Origin: Aquifex aeolicus
GTDB taxonomy: Bacteria; Aquificota; Aquificia; Aquificales; Aquificaceae
Direction of reading: 5' to 3'
Length of the DNA stretch: 8,001 nt
Assembly (NCBI GenBank): GCA_015662815.1
Contig: DQTK01000030.1
Coordinates: 1-8,001, forward strand
The position numbers and the translations under genes are program-made. The notes beneath the pieces are model-generated. The model saw only the letters and a list, made by a program, of their open reading frames with translations, made no database searches and was not told the DNA's origin. Shown piece after piece: positions 7,682 through 8,001 of this stretch. Within the stretch, counting starts at the first letter, position 1. Each line of letters begins with the position of its first letter.

Positions 7682-8001
7682 TTAAAATGATTATCGGAGA
7701 ACTCTTCCCAAGTGCAAAACTCATCGGATAGGTTAAGGATTTTCAGTATATCTTTATACGGTTTTACTTCTTCTTCTAGTTCCCTTTCAAAAATTTCTTT
7801 CCCTATTTTTTCTATAACCTTTTCGGATATAGTGGTAAAAATTCTAAGTACTGCTTTCTCTTCCTTTTTACTTAACACCTTTATAGTATTTATCCTTCCG
7901 TTTTCGATATAAAGGGAAGGAATTTCTGCAATTTTAAGAATTAGTTGATTTAATTCATCAAATAGTGAGTACTTGCCTATAAGATTTTTCAGTTTATTTA
8001 A
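7678..8001 (-). CDS. Hypothetical Lys/Glu-rich protein, C-terminal part, 5' end outside window
   Basis: An open frame runs from the window edge to the TGA at 7680-7678, giving at least 107 residues with no stop. I do not recognise the family. The visible part is rich in Lys, Glu, Ile and Leu and probably helical. It has no obvious membrane segment, no cysteine cluster and no metal-binding motif; the segment from EKVIEKIGKEIFERELEEEV onward is strongly charged and the end reads CTWEEFSDNHFK. A GTG at 7878 could start a 66-residue protein. It is not preferred because the frame stays open for 41 codons before it, with protein-like composition (for example IAEIPSLYIENGRI), and no Shine-Dalgarno is well placed before the GTG. 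The true start probably lies beyond the window. The stop overlaps the ABC exporter start by 4 bp (ATGA), so the two are almost certainly co-transcribed and translationally coupled. A role linked to the exporter is possible but unproven. Confidence 0.7.
   Translation of the reverse strand, partial: LNKLKNLIGKYSLFDELNQLILKIAEIPSLYIENGRINTIKVLSKKEEKAVLRIFTTISEKVIEKIGKEIFERELEEEVKPYKDILKILNLSDEFCTWEEFSDNHFK

Noticed and set aside
7876..7878. GTG as the start of a short 66-residue protein before the ABC exporter
   Set aside because: The same frame stays open for 41 further codons to the window edge with protein-like composition, and no well-spaced Shine-Dalgarno precedes the GTG. A longer gene cut by the window edge is more likely.
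7712..7912. Open frame of 66 codons on the + strand at the right end
   Set aside because: It mirrors the - strand hypothetical gene, is made mainly of Ser/Phe/Ile from antisense of Lys/Glu codons, and has no ribosome binding site.

Overview
The window looks like chromosomal DNA from a thermophilic bacterium, most probably of the Aquificales (Aquifex/Hydrogenobacter-like). This is inferred from the Lys/Glu/Ile-rich proteins, frequent AGA/AGG arginine codons, moderately AT-rich DNA, very tight gene packing and the general look of the glutamate synthase. No rRNA or other taxonomic marker is present, so the assignment is not firm.

Layout, left to right. Positions 1-403 (+ strand) hold a decayed nitroreductase-like gene of the SagB-type family. 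Its pieces lie in different reading frames and an internal block is missing. All remaining genes are on the - strand. In transcription order (right to left) they are: the C-terminal end of an unrecognised Lys/Glu-rich protein (8001-7678, running off the window); an MsbA-like ABC exporter (7681-6026) that overlaps it by ATGA; a complete glutamate synthase large subunit gene, gltB (5975-1485), after a 50-bp gap; and a UMF1/Atg22-like major facilitator transporter (1479-373), whose TTG start lies 5 bp after the gltB stop. The transporter and the nitroreductase relic converge and overlap by 31 bp. No stretch over 300 bp lacks a gene. I saw no tRNA, rRNA, CRISPR array, insertion sequence or convincing terminator.

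How the genes may work together. GltB converts glutamine plus 2-oxoglutarate to two glutamates and is the centre of ammonium assimilation. It lacks the ferredoxin-GOGAT loop, so it should need a GltD-type small subunit, which is not in this window. The close link between gltB and the UMF1-like transporter suggests co-expression and possibly amino-acid or nitrogen-metabolite transport. The upstream pair (unknown protein plus ABC exporter) looks like a separate, translationally coupled unit, perhaps for lipid A/lipid export or multidrug export. The four - strand genes could form one transcript, but an AT-rich 50-bp gap before gltB could hold its own promoter.

I do not see a new multi-gene defence or mobile system here. 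The points most worth a second look are the broken nitroreductase, the gltB-UMF1 pairing, the unknown protein coupled to the exporter, and the missing A-loop aromatic residue in the ABC protein.
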